64,000 bases of DNA. Origin: Pristionchus mayeri (taxonomy: Eukaryota > Nematoda > Chromadorea > Rhabditida > Neodiplogasteridae). The position numbers and the translations under genes were made by a program. The first letter of the stretch is position 1; each line of letters starts with the position of its first letter. The stretch is taken from contig BTRK01000005.1 in NCBI GenBank assembly GCA_036245805.1, positions 22,978,984 to 23,042,983 of the forward strand, given 5' to 3'. Positions 50,987 through 63,700 of the stretch are shown one piece after another. The notes under the pieces were generated by a model. The model made no database searches, had not been told where the DNA came from, and saw only the letters and a program-made list of their open reading frames with translations.

Positions 50987-52640
50987 CTAATGAAGGAGGT
51001 GGAAAGTAAGAGTAGTAGTAATTTTCAAAAAAATATGTTTGCGAAAGTATTAAAAAACTTTTTCCAAGACAATACTGTGTTCATAATTCTAAGTATCAGG
51101 TTGATGCATAAGTTTTGTCGTATTTTTAAGTTTTAGATTAAGATATATCTTACCATTTGTCTATAATCGATTTCCATATGAATTACCATATTCGATAAGT
51201 GGTGACATACTCTTCCAAGCGCGCTTTAGTATAGGTCCAAATAATCAGTATTACGGTCGCAATGTGAAGTCAAACTGACTTCATTGGAAATTGCAACTTG
51301 TTGTTTAGCGAACAAGAACGCTACCGAGGGTAATGATATGTCAAAACCAAAGGTATGTGCGTAAAGCTCTATACACTGGGTGTAAAATAAAATATGAGAA
51401 CCAAATTTTCTTTTGAATTCCTGCTAGAAACTGGGATTAATTTAAAATTCATGTATGCTGAAAATGGTCATAATCAGTTTCGATCGCCGTTTTTTTGCAT
51501 CGAACAAAGTACTGATCTAATTTACAATATATTTTGAAGATCCTTTCCTGTACATTCCATATTTAAATTTTGGTAAGCATTCAATTCCCCCAAGACGAAA
51601 TGGAAGTTCTTCAATTTGATGTCTAGAAATTGAGATCCAAAACTACACTTTATTTGAAACCAGGGCTCTCTGCTTGAAAGAAGGACTGAGTTTACGTTAT
51701 TAACCACACGTACTCCCCATGCCCTATCACTCAGTGAATAGGCAAAATTGGAGGCCAGCTGCATTGCAAGATGATTTGATGTTATCATGAACACCGAAAG
51801 TGAAAAATTTACATTATTTTATCAATAATTACCATTTTGAAAAATTTCATCTCCTACGAGCTGGAATAAACAGAAACTTAAAAATTTGCGATGAACGTAA
51901 AACCCAATAGTTAGGGTTTCAAGCGCCCCTATACATGAGTCTCTATATCCAATCCTTAAATAATAAAATCAGATCAACTCTGTTGCGTTCCGTCTGCGAC
52001 CATTGTATTCATTCGATCGTAATTCGCGGCTCAAAGATTCAGTAGCCTGATAATACATAATATCTTGAAGGGCATCCAACGGGCATCACAAATATGTATG
52101 TAAGACTATGTAAGGAAACGTGTTCCTTGAAAACGAGGTGATTGAAATTTTTTGAAATTTTTTTGAAATTTTCCAATTTCATCAAACACCATTTTCCCGT
52201 GCAAGAGGTGAGCAAAAGGCGATCCAGACATATGCTATAATTGTGCTATCTCACCCACATTTAAGTCTATGTGGATAGGAATATATGACGCCGTACTCAT
52301 AAGACTCGGACAAACGCAGGAGCAGTGATTTTTCGAAAACTTGGTTTCTGGGGTAGTTTTGCATTCTGATGACGATGGTCAACTCCATTTTGCGTCTTTA
52401 ACCATCTTTGGTGCGATATGGGTCTCGCTCGAACCACCATTTTTGTTGTTTTTTCACGTCGTTCTCGATTGATATGTGTGCTAGGAACACGAAAATTCGT
52501 TCCCAGGGGTATTTTTTAATTCTCTACACGATGAAATAAATTTCACAATCCTATTGGTATGCCTTCGCTGAAATCACGACTTCATCTAGGTCTAAACCTC
52601 AAAAGTGCATTAAGCTGCTTTTCATGGATATTTGTCTCAC
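50987..52640. other. Repeat fragments left of the gap
   Basis: 'caggttgatgcataagtttt' near 51099 resembles a mariner terminus, but no partner was found. About 52330-52400 shares 'tggtttctggggtagttttg' with 13710. No gene recognised. Confidence 0.35.
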
Positions 52641-53140
52641 NNNNNNNNNNNNNNNNNNNNNNNNNNNNNNNNNNNNNNNNNNNNNNNNNNNNNNNNNNNN
52701 NNNNNNNNNNNNNNNNNNNNNNNNNNNNNNNNNNNNNNNNNNNNNNNNNNNNNNNNNNNNNNNNNNNNNNNNNNNNNNNNNNNNNNNNNNNNNNNNNNNN
52801 NNNNNNNNNNNNNNNNNNNNNNNNNNNNNNNNNNNNNNNNNNNNNNNNNNNNNNNNNNNNNNNNNNNNNNNNNNNNNNNNNNNNNNNNNNNNNNNNNNNN
52901 NNNNNNNNNNNNNNNNNNNNNNNNNNNNNNNNNNNNNNNNNNNNNNNNNNNNNNNNNNNNNNNNNNNNNNNNNNNNNNNNNNNNNNNNNNNNNNNNNNNN
53001 NNNNNNNNNNNNNNNNNNNNNNNNNNNNNNNNNNNNNNNNNNNNNNNNNNNNNNNNNNNNNNNNNNNNNNNNNNNNNNNNNNNNNNNNNNNNNNNNNNNN
53101 NNNNNNNNNNNNNNNNNNNNNNNNNNNNNNNNNNNNNNNN
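52641..53140. other. Assembly gap (500 N)
   Basis: Exactly 500 N, so probably a placeholder of arbitrary length. ORFs reported across it are meaningless. Confidence 0.99.
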
Positions 53141-53519
53141 GTCGATATGACCCGAAAAATTGGGCGGTGGATATCGAGCTCGCCGCATTACTGCAGAAGT
53201 CTGAAATGGGGTTCGCTCCTAGAGGGGTACCGGGGTTAGAATGCTTGTAGACGTAGCGTAGGCATGCTAACAACATTTAGAGACATGCTTAGGGATATAG
53301 ACTCAAGGTTGGACTCGGGGCACCTACAGAGGTGTATTCCCGGCACCCCTATAGGAATCCCATTCCAGGCATCTGCAGTATTGCTTTCCTGGTGGTGATA
53401 GAATGGTGTTTTCTCACTACTAGGTGTTCCAATGTTGCAACGTGATTTGCGAAACTGTAGCATTACACTTGCTTATGTACCCAGGAATAGCTTATTACTG
53501 GGATGATGGTTTATTATAA

Positions 53520-54169
53520 TTAAGAACATATATTTTGATATGAACAACTGTTACTTGTTACACTAGAAACAAAGCTGGATGTTGAATTGGTTGAGGTGGG
53601 GAAATTGAATGATGATGAGCTATTTGTGTTTATAAACGAAGAGTCTTTTTCCATTCGTTTCACAGAAATTGCAGAGCTCTTGATAACTCCATCAATTCTA
53701 GAAAGAATATCTTTGACGCTTTCTGGTTGCGAATCGTGTGGGACGGTTGTAATGCAGGCCTCATCTTTCAGCGAAGCGCTTTCCTTTACGGGAACTTTAA
53801 TATAACTTTTCAAAATTATTGAATCATTCCATAATTTATTTATTCTCTTGAGCTCGGCCACCTGAAATAAAATAAATTACTATTAGAAAAAAAAATCAAA
53901 TATATTGATTCTCCTTGCTATTATGTACCAAGTATCTAAGATTTGATTTTTCGTATCTACCGTCGTGTCGTGCTTAAGGGCAATTCCTTGCAGTGTCTCC
54001 GAAGGCTGGACATTGTATATGCTGTATTGAACCGGTGAGGAATTTGACGATTTAAGCGTTGTTCCGTATCGTCGAACCTGTAGAATTGCAACAATATGCA
54101 CTCATAAAAGTGGATCACCGTCGTGTGTCGTGTGAGAAAAGTCGTTTCGTCGGCATTGTGATCATCCAT
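53520..54169 (-). CDS. LysM-domain protein (LYSMD1/2-like), 169 aa
   Basis: Small protein with one LysM domain, related to animal LYSMD1/LYSMD2; molecular role not established. Exon 1 is 54119-54169 (MDDHNADETTFLTRHTT), exon 2 is 53961-54077 and exon 3 is 53520-53861. The introns are 41 bp and about 99 bp, both GT-AG in phase 0. The LysM core spans the second junction: YNVQPSETLQGIALKHDTT joined to VAELKRINKLWNDSIILKS, with the usual ETLQGIALK and IKRxNKLW-type signatures and a following IKVPV. The remainder is Ser/Thr/Asn-rich and probably disordered. Start chosen as the only in-frame ATG. A minus-strand acceptor-like ttttttttag lies about 40 bp upstream. Divergent from the ARPC5 gene 540 bp away. 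Confidence 0.88.
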
Positions 54170-54712
54170 TTATTTCCATGACGGAATGTGTATCAAAACG
54201 TAGACGAATCTAAAAAAAATGTCATTAATGGCATAATACTGTTTTTTCGAAACACGAGTGAGTAATATTAGGCAGTTTTAGCATAAATTGACTCTCCGGG
54301 GAGGCATGACATTGCGAATGATGTGATCTCATCCCGAAAAATCATTTGGCTCAAAGTGTACTACAATTGAAATGGTTTGAACTTCAACAATCCTAGATCT
54401 AGCTTTAGCTGTATAGAAAATGAACATCTTTCATAAATCGGCAAGGCTGTTCGTTAAACTAAAATTGAGAATCAAATATGCATACATACATATAGCCTGG
54501 CAATAACACAAAATATATTTACTTATATGCATATTGTCGGTAGTTAGATAATATGAAAAGTAACGATCTCTTTCCAGATTGCAAGCAATAGTGGTTACAC
54601 AATGAGAGAGAGATGTGAAAAGGCGGTTCCAAAAGCGCACTCGCACACACATCACATCTGATTCATCGCCCTGTGGTATGTAAAGAAAGGGTGATCATTT
54701 TAGTGTTGAGAG
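54170..54712. promoter_or_regulatory. Divergent intergenic region, LysM gene / ARPC5
   Basis: The two starts face away from each other across about 540 bp, so both promoters should be here. On the plus strand 'cattttag' ends at about 54702, ten bases before the ARPC5 ATG, and looks like a trans-splice acceptor. Confidence 0.45.
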
Positions 54713-57700
54713 ATGGCGAAGAACGTGGAGTCGGACAGCTTATCGCCGACTGGATGTGGATGCACTGGAGGAAGACAAATTTGAGGAGGGAGAAGACAAT
54801 TACAATCTGGTATCGTGTCTCATTCTTCCCCCGATTTCAGATAAGACGAGAAAGTGGACCTTTGTTGTTATATATACTTGTAAGTCTGTTTAAGAGTGGA
54901 GTGGATGAGAAGACGATAGAAAATCTGCTGCAAGGAAATCGAAATGGGGAGGCGCTTCATTCTGTGCTGCAGAACACTCCTGTCGGAACGAAGATCTCGC
55001 AGGAACTCAAGGTGAGGTAGAGGCAACCATAGTATGGTTAATTAAAAATTTCATGCACAATTTAAAATATAATACACATGCAATTTTTGATGGAGCCTCA
55101 ATAATTTTACATCTTGATATGAGACCGTTTGCCTAAGAATCGAGCAGATCTGAGTGCTTTCGGCACAGGCCAAAAATCTCAATTTTCTCTAACTTCGTGA
55201 TTTGGGGTAATCGAGGGCGCTGAAAACGATAGGGAAACTCATTTTCCTCCTTGAGCCTTCGTTGGCTCCAGAAGGCGTCACGTTGAAATCACGTTTTTAC
55301 AAATATCTGACTTCTCGACGGTGCTAATTTCACGCGACTAAGGTTCCCGGGGTAGAATTTGATGGTAATCACGCCCATCTAGTTCATTTTTCACGAATTA
55401 TTAAAATTATTTTTAAAAATTCAACTTTTCGCAATGACAAAAGTAAGATGTATGACATACATCAATATAACCGGCTTGACGAGAGGATTCAGAATCTGTG
55501 TTTGCAGCCAATTTCGCTCACGGGTTCGAATTATTGAAACGAGAGAATTGGGGTTTTTTGGCCTGTGATGAGACTTGCTCGATTCTTAGGCAAACGGCCT
55601 CATATCACGGCGTTTCAGCCACGAAGAAAAATCTCGCCTCATGAAATGGTCGGCAATGAATCTTGGCAAAATTCCAAAAGCTGAACTTCCTTTGTTTAGT
55701 GTGCTCATTTACCGTCTCAGGGAAATGACCCGCACACGGCAATTGTTTCATCGACATACCAGTTAAAAAATGGGCACTCCTGTTCGGAAGGTGTACTGTA
55801 AAATTCAATTGCACAGCCCATGATGGTTCCTGTGGTACTGTACTTTTTCGCCTGAGAGTGTAGCTTTTCTACCGTTTCTGTCAAAAATATTGTATTAGTG
55901 CTATACGGTTTTCGTATTATCATTGATTTGTGTGAACGGGCGATGTTTACGAACGAAGCACATCACTACATTTATAGCCGTGAAATACAGAACCGTAAAT
56001 AAGGGATGTAAACCGTGTCGTTAAGCATAGAAATGACTGCGCGTGCCGCACCATTTTTTGATCAAAAAAGGGACCATGACTTTCAACGGGATATCGAGAA
56101 AAAAATTGCCGTGCCCGCACTGTTAAAATTACTTTTACATACGGTATATTGTCGATCAAAATGCCCATGGATTTTATTATATTTATTTAAGCTTTTCGGA
56201 AGAAACTACTAGTTGGAATTGATGCTCTCGGTTAATCTCATCAGATTGGAACCACGGAAAAAGAAGAAAGTAACTGTCAAAATTTCAACTTTTTTTCCTA
56301 ATCAACCAAATCAGTGCTTATTTCTATTTTAATATCCTATTGCTTATAAATAATAGTAATTCTTTCTCTGTTACTTTCGTGTCACCAATGCCGCTCGTCA
56401 TAGGCATGTCTAACACCAGCAGTGAGTGAACCAGGCATGTTCGTAATGTTCAGATTGCACCGACCGTTGGCAGTTTCAAAAGCGGATTTTTAAATCTCTA
56501 AGCAATTAAAAATATTTAATGAATTATTTTATCTCAAAACAACTTAAAATAAATGTATTCGAAATTAGTAGAGAAAAAATGAAATTCAAAGCCAACATGA
56601 AAATTCATTTAGTGATATTGCCTGTATGTGTTAGTGCAATTATAACTACGATATCTTTCGAATTTCGATGCTGTATAAGAGAGACTATCTGGGAAATTGA
56701 ACATATGCTTGGCACTAGGCCAAATTCGAAATCCTCCTAAATGTGCATATATGTAGTAATCGGTGAGTATAGCTCAGATGTGGGCTTATTTAGTATTCTA
56801 GATCACGCATTGAGAAGTGATCCGCACTTTAGTCCGAAAACGTCAATTTTCGAACTTTGCCATTTCGCTATCGATCCGAACGGTTAATATCTTTAAAAAT
56901 GCGGAATAATCAAGTGATCACACCTGCCAAGTTTCATAACAATTGGATAAAAAACTCTTGATGATACCAACGAAAAATCGATATAGTTTGGGTTTTATCG
57001 AATTGTTTAGGTTACTGGTGGGAGGACATACCATATTTTATTTCCTTGTATTTGAAGCTCTGGATCATAACTATCTATTAAAGCAATTAAAATCAATTAA
57101 AATCAAAAAATAACTTTTAGAGAAAACAGCAAACAACGGCCGGCAACTTGAAATAAAGTCAGTTTGTAATAGGCATTGACCTACCGTAACCCAAAACAGA
57201 ACTGGAGGGCAGATGTTCTAAAGTTATCCTACACGGAGTACTCGATGAGGTTACTCTGCCAGTATCAATAAAACGTCGTTACGCATCCGCGCGCGCGAGA
57301 GCGCTGATATAACACAATACCGAGATATTACGGTAGCTTTTCAACATCAGCGCTCTCACGCGCACGGATGCATATCGACATTTTATTGATACTGGCAGAG
57401 TTACCTCTTCGAGTACTCCGTGTAGGATAACTTTAGAACACCTGCCCCTGTTTTGGGTTACGGTAGGCCAATGCCTATTACAAACTGACTTTATTTCAAG
57501 TTGAAGGCCCACGGCATTTTGCGTACACACAAAACCAAGACTCCGCCCACTACTCCACCGCCAAGTTGCGGCCTGGTGCGCGCACCTGGCCGCCACACAC
57601 AAGACCGGAGCCGGAAAAAAAGTTAGAGCAGAAATCCTGATATCGATTGAAAATATTGATTGGTTTTTGGTCCTATGCCGACATTCCTTGTGCAATGTTA

Positions 57701-60700
57701 ATGGATACGGTAACATTCAAATTTTTAATTATTCCCTCGGTGGTGCGGACAAATATCGGATGGTGCGTTTGGGGGTCTGTAAGTCGTTTCGTCAACCGGC
57801 AATTCGGACCGTAAAATGCCGTGAGGCCGTTGTTTGCTGTTTTCTCTAAAAGTTATTTTTTGATGTTTATTGTTTTGCTTTTTTGATGTTTATTGTTTTG
57901 CAAGAATCGTGGGCGAAGGGACGGTATGCTTACCCCTCTCTTCTTCAACTCTGTACCATAGTGGTGGCACCCAGTCTCATAAAGGTGTCGCTTTCGTGGT
58001 CAGAGATAGACTGGCTAGTTCGATCAAGTTTACAGGTGTAAGTGACAGGGTGGCGCTGCTCACTCTGCCCACACTGAAACTGTATCTTGTCGTCGTTTAT
58101 GCCCCCACTTCCGCTTCTACTGATGAGCAATACGACCAGATCATCGACCAAGTAGAAAACTCAATAAGAGCGTGCCCGCAAGGATTCCGTCCTTTCATCA
58201 TCGGTGACCTCAACGCTCGTGTCAAGAGAGAAGCAGGAGTGGAGATGATCGTCGGACACTACACGTACGCAGAGATGAATGATAGAGGAAGGAGAATTGT
58301 CGAATTATGTATACGGAATCGAATGAAAGTTTGGAACTCGTGGTTCAAATCGAGAAAGGCGAGAAGGTGGACCTGGCGCAGTCCGAACGGATCAACCAAA
58401 CATCAAATAGACTTTATACTAGGACCACAATCAGCTCCTGTCCCAAACTGCCAAATTGTCAACAAGTTCGAATTTGATAGCGACCATCGAATGATACGGA
58501 TTCAATTGGATCTCGGAGGGATGCGGAGGTGGCAGAAAGACAGAAAGAAGAAATGGGAATTCGATAGGGAAGCATACAGAAGGAATGCACATATCCTGAG
58601 CGATCTGGAAATATGCGAACCTCAAGACGCGGCTGCAGCTTACAATTCAATTATAGCACTCACGGAGACTACATCAATTGATTGCTGGAAAGAGAAAACA
58701 AATCGACACAAGATATCAAAAGGCACACGAAGTTTACTGGAAAAGCGGCACTTATTGAAAGGCGATCCAAAATTAGCAGTGGAATACGTACAATGTTGTA
58801 AAGCTGCCAGGGCAATGTTAATAGAGGACATTCGGAGTAGAAAAGAAACGCAATTGTTAGAGGCGATCAGAAGTGGGAGGAGTATTGTAAGATTGACGAA
58901 AGAGAATGAACTAACAAGGAAACGAATGTTCTTCAAAGACCCAAATACAGGCACAGCTTCTCAAGAATACACTGAACGTACGGTCACACAATTCTTCGAG
59001 AGTCTATATACTCCAAAAGTGCCTCTTCCATTCGCTATCACGCCGTCAACAGAGCCTATCCTGCCTTTCTTGAGAGAAGAAATCTCGTATGCGATACAAA
59101 GTCTCCGAATCGGGCACGCTGCTGGTGATGATAAAGTGAAGCCTGACATGCTCATTCTGTCTGAAGCCGCAGTTACTCCATTGATCACGCGGATGCTCAA
59201 TGGGATTCTCTCAGGAGAAGAAATTCCTCCGAAATTCCTGACTTCGAGAGTAACCCTGTTGCACAAAGGCGGAGACTCATCAGATATCAGCAACTATCGT
59301 CCGATCAGCCTACTGAGTGTTATATGCAAAGTCGCGACAAAAGCTATTCTCAATCGAATCCTCCCACTGCTAGAACAGGTAGAAGATACCAGCCAAGCAG
59401 GGTTCAGACCTGGATACTCGACTGTTGATCACATTCACTCCATCAATCAACTTATCGAGAGAACCACCGAGTACAAAATACCCTTTCACCTGGCACTGAT
59501 AGATTTCAAGAAAGCGTTTGATAGCGTTGAATGGCCAGCCGTTTGGCAAGCTCTCCAAATTCAAGGAATCCATTCACGTTTGATCGATGTGCTTCGAAGA
59601 TTCTATGAAGGAACAAATACCCGAATTCAAGTAAACGAACGTGCGGTCGAAGTGAGAGTGAAGAGAGGAGTGAAACAGGGCGACACAATATCTCCGAAAC
59701 TTTTCAACTGCGTCTGCAGCTGACCACCTTATCATACGCAGACGATGTCATTATTGTAGCGAAAAACAGAGTTGAACTGAGGAGAATGTTGACAAAAGTT
59801 ATTCATGCGGCTGGAAGAGTTGGACTCGAAGTTCACCCACGAAAATCCATCTTGCTGACTTCGAGTGCAACAAATAGAGAACAGATCGAAGTCGATGGAG
59901 GAATCTTTGAGTACAAAGATGGTGCAAAATATCTAGGAAGTTGGATCTCCCTCCCTTTGGACCCCTCAATTGAAGTCAAACGCCGGATCCAGTGTGCTTG
60001 GCTCGCTTGGAGAAACATTGGCCATTTACTCAAACACGCGACTGTCAACAGAGAGATAAGGAAACGCGCCTTCAACGCTTGTCTCATGTCGACCGTGCTT
60101 TATGGCTGCGAAGCTTGGACAATGAGAGAGTCAGACAAACAAGTGCTGCGAGTTGCGCAGAGAAAAATGGAGAGGCGCATGATTGGAGTAACATGGATGG
60201 ATCGATGGAGTAACGAACGAGTGCGAATGGAAACAGGAGTCGTTGACTGGGTAGAGGAAGCAACTAGACGAAAGATGAACTGGGCAAATAAGATCCGAAG
60301 AATGGACGAACGGTGGACAAGGAGGTTAACAACATGGATCCCTTACACCAGAGCTAACAGCAGAGGACAGGGAAGACCTCGGGAGAGATGGAGAAACGAG
60401 ATAGCAAGAGGGAAGGGCAGGAAATGGTGGAGCTTAACTGATGAAGAATGGACCACCTAAAGCCTGATCAGCGCAACTTTGCGACTCCTGATAAATATTC
60501 TGTATTCTGTTCTGTATTGTTTTGCTTTAATAGATAGTTAGTATCCAGAGCTACAAATACAAGGAAAGAAAATATGGTATGTTCTCCCACCAGTAAGCTA
60601 AACAATTCGATAAAACCCAAAATATAGCGATATTTCGTTGTATCATCAAGAGTTTTTATCCAATTGTTATGAAACTTGGCAGGTGTGATCACTTGAATAT

Positions 60701-63700
60701 TCCGCATTTTTAAAGATATTAACCGTTCGGATCGTTAGCGAAATAGCAAAGTTCGAAAATTGGCGTTTTGGGACTAAAGTGCGGCGCACTTCTCAATGCG
60801 TGATCTAGAACACTAAATAAGCCACACCTGAGATATGCTCACCGAGTACTACATGTATCTACGTTAAGGATTATTTCGATTTTTGGCCTAGTGCCAAGCT
60901 TCTACACAAAAATGTTCATTCACTCAGATAGTCTCTCATAAATGGGCTTATTCACCAGTGGTGGGCTTCAAATATGACTTCGGCCGGGGGGTCGCAAGGC
61001 CGGGATCTCGGGGGGTCGCTGTAGAGGTTCGTCAGGGTGACGGAAATGTGACGGCCCGGGGGGTCGCCAGCCGCACCCCCCCCCCTTGTTTGCATACTCT
61101 CTCACACCCCTTTTGTCGAACGAGCAATTTCAGTTTTGCACCGTCTGGGAGTGGTGAGGGATGAGGAGTGAGTAGTAAGCTTCCAACCTGAGTTACTTTG
61201 AATTAGCCGATAGGAAAAATACCGAATGAGAAGATGTTACCATTTGCATTCTGCTAAATTAAAGCTCAGTTCTATCCGCTAACGACTACAAGCATCGCAA
61301 ACATCACTCGAATAATGCGGTTCCCTTGAGCCCGAGCCGAAATCATTCGCTCTGTCCTTTCATGGAAGTCGGTAGAAAACGCTAATCACAAAACAATTAA
61401 TCACTCCGCTCCAATAAAAGTCCTGAGGTCCACCTTCCTGGGGATGGTGGCGTATTCTGTCTTTGCAAGCAAAGTCAGCAGCTGTGTGAATTTTGGCAAA
61501 ATCTCAATTCAGTGAAAAGAGTGAGATCCTATTTCACAAATAGTCAGTTCAATAAAATTCCCGGGATCAACAGCCAAAATTCGCATATTTTTTGAAAATT
61601 TATTACAATTATATAATATAAATATATCATAGGTATCACGAGTCAGTGGAGGTGCGTGGGGGATTTAGCACATTCGAGTGAATATGGCAAGAGCTCCGCA
61701 TATCTGTAGACCCTAACTTACACATGTTCTTATTCGTGGTAGTCACTACTTTATATTTTAGTTGGTTTTCAATGGACTGGATCTAAAATAGTTAAGTTTT
61801 CAGCTTCCAAATTTAGCCAAAATCGAGTTGTAAAAAATCGATTTTTTAGAATGAATGAAACTTAGTGTTTCACAGCGTCATCTTACTTTATTGTGTATGA
61901 AAAACTTAATCTACATTATTCATTTCGATTTCATCTATATCTGTTCAGGAATGAACAATTTTCACATCGACATTCACACGGTCGGATATTTGGACCGATA
62001 TTCCAAAAAACGACCCTCTTCGATTTTCAAATTTTTAATTTTATTTTGTACCTGTGCACTTCAGCTTGTATACTCTGCAATAAAATTTCAGGGAACGGTA
62101 TCTCACAAAATTGATGTAGATTTTATTCCTTTCTAAAAGATGGTTTTCAAATCATATCTTTTCCAAATTTTGTCCAATCGCTTAGGTCAAAACAGAAAAC
62201 TTTCTTAATATATTTTTCCGCTCATGTTGAGCCCACTGCCATCTTCGTAGCTCATCTGGGAGCCGAAATACAGTAGAGCCGGAAAACCGGAAGATTCCTA
62301 AATGCCGGCTCTGGAACCTATGACCTAGATTTTTCGAGATGTTGCCTCTAGTGTATGTTCCTACCATGATATGAAGCCAAACAAATAATAAAAGTTGAAA
62401 ATTGTTCCTGTGTGTTAGTTTTTTCCTCCACTGACTCATGATACCTGTGATATAATATGAGGCCGTTCGCCTAAGAATCGAGCAAGGGTCGGTACAGCAA
62501 AAATATATCGATTTTACGTAACAATGCGTTTTGGGGTAATCGAAGGTGCTGAAAATGCTGGGCACATTCATTTTGCTCACAGAGTCGCCGTTGGCTCCAG
62601 ACGTCGTCACGTCGCAAACAGTTTTTCGTGTATATCGCCCTTCCGGAAAGTGCCAAAATTAAGTGAATAAGGTTTCCAGGGTAGAATTTCATGCTGACTA
62701 CGCCTATCCACTTTATTTTTCACGAATAACTAAAATTATTTTTAAAAATTCAACTTTTCGGAGACTCAATATCGAGACGAATGAGCTACATGGTTGGGAC
62801 CGCCGTGACGAGTAGATTCAGAATCTCGAATTTCATCGATTTTCTCCCTGCGGTTTTCGAAATTGAAGTGAAATTGTGATCGGAGAACGGTGGTAAATGA
62901 GTCGGCTCTCCACTCTCTTCCTCTTCCCTAGGGAGGAAAGGGCGAGAGAGTGTGGTTGTGCGAGAGAGCGCAGAGGGGACGAGAGATTAGCGCCGATTTC
63001 GCTCTATTTCGTCGCACAATTTCTCTTCAATTTCGAAAACCGCAGGGAGAAAATCGGTGAAATTCGAGATTCTATATCTACTCGTCACGGCGGTTCCAAC
63101 CATGTAACTCACTCGTCCCGACATTAAGTCTCCGAAAATGTGAATTTTTAAAAATTATTTTAATAATTCGAGAAAAATAAAGTGGATAGGCGTAATAAGC
63201 ATGCAATTCTACTCCGGAAAACTTATTCACGTAATTTTTGCACTTTCCGCATATGCGATATACGCGAAAACCTGTTTTCGACGTGACGACGTCTGGAGCC
63301 AACGGTGACTCTGGGAGCAAAATGAATGTGCCCACCGTTTTCAGCACCTTCAATTACCCCAGATCACATTGTTACAGGAAATCGAGAATTTTTTGCTGTC
63401 CCGGAACCTGCCGGATCTGATCGATTCTTAGGCAAACGGCCTCATATAAACTAATAAAAAATAATTCAGATCAATTTTTTATGCGTTAATATTCAGATTT
63501 CTTCGTGAGATTTTAGAAGAGAGCGAATTCTGGCTGTTGATTCCGGGACTTTTACTGAACTGATTGTTTTGTGAAATAGGATCTCACTCCTTTAATGAAA
63601 TTGACTTTGCCAAAATTCACGCAGCTGTTGACTTCGCTTGCAAAGACAGGATACGCCACTTTCCCACGGAAGGTGGATTGTCTATTTAATAGTGATAACT

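Larger units (their letters stand above)
56676..60945. repeat. Foldback element split by a MITE and a retrotransposon
   Basis: The left arm (about 56676-57325) and right arm (57330-57901 plus 60526-60945) are inverted copies. They share 'agagactatct', 'aacaattggataaaaactc'-like words, 'ccagagctacaaatac' and 'ttttgggttacggtag'. The right arm is interrupted by a MITE at 57510-57823 and by an RTE element at 57902-60514. Without these the foldback is about 1.3 kb. It lies in the ARPC5 intron. Confidence 0.8.
61429..63682. repeat. Outer foldback arms enclosing two other foldbacks
   Basis: The left arm (61429-61600) carries 'tgaggtccaccttcc', 'ctttgcaagcaaagtc', 'attttggcaaaa' and 'tgagatcctatttcac'. 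It is inverted in the right arm (about 63500-63682). The interior holds the foldbacks at 61630-62454 and 62459-63442. The right arm ends about 130 bp before ARPC5 exon 3. Confidence 0.78.

Noticed and set aside
52559..53276. ORFs of about 170-226 codons across the gap
   Set aside because: They consist almost entirely of unknown bases; only a few real codons at each edge.
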